Assembly: GCA_025362235.1 (NCBI GenBank) | Contig: JANYGZ010000011.1 | Location: forward strand, 62,001 to 126,000 | From: Ferruginibacter sp. | GTDB taxonomy: Bacteria; Bacteroidota; Bacteroidia; Chitinophagales; Chitinophagaceae | Direction: 5' to 3' | Length of the DNA: 64,000 bases | In this document: piece after piece, positions 63,303-64,000 of the stretch | Numbering within the stretch: position 1 is the first letter of the stretch | How the letters are laid out: each line of letters begins with the position of its first letter | Made by a program: the position numbers and the translations under genes | The notes under the pieces: generated by a model | What the model was told of the DNA's origin: nothing | The model's database searches: none | The model's input: the letters and a program-made list of their open reading frames with translations, nothing else

Positions 63303-64000
63303 CTAAAAAGCAATAAAAGAAGGATTCAATAAATTTTGCTTATTGTATAACAGCGCTGAGTTTAAGTCCGTTTGGTAAACTCCCATGTTTAAAGATCGTA
63401 AAATAGCATCTCCGGCTGCGGTGTCCCACTCCATGGTAGGAGCAAGCCTTGGGTAAATATCTGCCGCACCTTCAGCCAATAACATTAGCTTGAGTGAGCT
63501 ACCCATGGAGGAAAGCGTTACATTTCGGAATTGATCTATAAAAGTTTTTGTTTCTTCATTAAGGTGCGATTTTGATGCTACCACAGTGATGTGTTCTTTA
63601 GCCAGCAATTCTGCAATCGTTCTTTTTTCCGGAATGAATGATAATTGCACCTGTGTCCCTTTTTCTATTTTATATACACCTGTCTCTTTGGAACCAAAAT
63701 AAAGTACATCCATACAAGGGGCGTAAATCACTCCTGCAACCGGGGTATTGGAATGCATCAAAGCTATATTCACTGTAAACTCGCCATTCCTTTTTACAAA
63801 TTCTTTTGTTCCGTCCAACGGATCTACAAGCCAGTAATACTCCCAATTTTTTCGGTCATTATAACTAAGATGAATGCCTTCTTCTGAGAGCATAGGCAGA
63901 CCAGTCTCTTGCAGTTGGGAAGCAATAATTGTATGGGCAGCCTTATCAGCAAGCGTTAGCGGCGACTGGTCGCTTTTCATTTCTACTCCAAAATCGCCCG
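63303..64000 (-). CDS. cysQ: 3'(2'),5'-bisphosphate nucleotidase CysQ, partial at the right edge
   Basis: CysQ removes phosphate from 3'-phosphoadenosine 5'-phosphate, a by-product of sulfate assimilation. The visible 232 residues begin inside the protein (GDFGVEMKSDQSPLTLADKAAH), so the true start lies beyond the window. Inositol-monophosphatase-superfamily motifs are present: LPMLSEEG, WLVDPLDGTKEFVKRNGEFTVNIAL and the second metal motif MEWDTAAGDAIL. The C-terminus is complete. The first in-window ATG (63978-63980) is not the real start. Confidence 0.94.
   Translation of the reverse strand, partial: GDFGVEMKSDQSPLTLADKAAHTIIASQLQETGLPMLSEEGIHLSYNDRKNWEYYWLVDPLDGTKEFVKRNGEFTVNIALMHSNTPVAGVIYAPCMDVLYFGSKETGVYKIEKGTQVQLSFIPEKRTIAELLAKEHITVVASKSHLNEETKTFIDQFRNVTLSSMGSSLKLMLLAEGAADIYPRLAPTMEWDTAAGDAILRSLNMGVYQTDLNSALLYNKQNLLNPSFIAF

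Overview
The window is a chromosomal stretch of a Bacteroidota bacterium, most likely of the Chitinophagaceae or a close relative (inference). It is AT-rich. It carries the short Bacteroidota-type primary sigma factor and many predicted outer-membrane beta-barrels and lipoproteins. It also has ECF sigma factor / membrane-anchored barrel pairs, SprB-like and LVIVD-repeat surface proteins, and promoters that fit the Bacteroidota TAnnTTTG -7 box. I see no tRNA, rRNA, CRISPR array or prophage.

Layout. 0-1.6 kb holds information-processing genes: the end of dinB, rimM and rpsP. 1.7-8.7 kb is accessory: a MITE-like repeat, an orphan lipoprotein, a four-gene operon (heme-c-motif SprB-like lipoprotein, OB-fold protein, YceI, DUF5777), an ECF sigma factor with a membrane-anchored barrel partner, and a multiply frameshifted lipoprotein remnant. 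8.7-16.3 kb is mostly housekeeping: ffh, the primary sigma factor gene, a START-like protein, an LptF/LptG permease, superoxide dismutase and an M20 dipeptidase. 17.2-22.9 kb is a coherent biosynthetic island: an esterase divergent from a RimK-like ATP-grasp, a GCS2-type carboxylate-amine ligase, a class I glutamine amidotransferase and a second, atypical ATP-grasp-like protein. 23-28.7 kb holds an unknown helical protein, a DsbA-like protein, ClpB and a serine hydrolase. 28.8-34.8 kb is a tandem array of three DUF3857/transglutaminase-like proteins, the middle one frameshifted. 34.9-41.6 kb holds queG, surface proteins, a second ECF sigma/barrel pair, and an ABC-2 permease with an SRPBCC protein. 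41.7-51.2 kb runs mainly on the plus strand: a RES/Xre toxin-antitoxin module joined to folK, a deoxynucleoside kinase, an MFS exporter, a GNAT enzyme, a beta-hydroxyacid dehydrogenase, an MBL-fold protein and gcvP (a YkgJ-type protein lies on the minus strand). 51.2-52.7 kb is transposase debris: an IS630-type gene with an in-frame stop next to an older DDE transposase fragment. 52.9-56.7 kb holds two barrel proteins, a GDPD lipoprotein and a PhyH dioxygenase. 56.9-59.2 kb is a class III cyclase fused to a TolB-N-like region and TPRs. 59.2-63.3 kb is a plastic, remnant-rich region bracketed by two diverged copies of one sequence, followed by cysQ at the right edge.

The observations I would follow first are the double ATP-grasp/GCS2/GATase cluster, with a GC-rich nested palindrome before its last gene; the two sigma-factor partners that appear to carry both an inner-membrane helix and a C-terminal outer-membrane barrel; the palindrome over the toxin-antitoxin promoter; and the family of intergenic repeats. 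All assignments come from reading the sequence and recalled family motifs; no database search was run.
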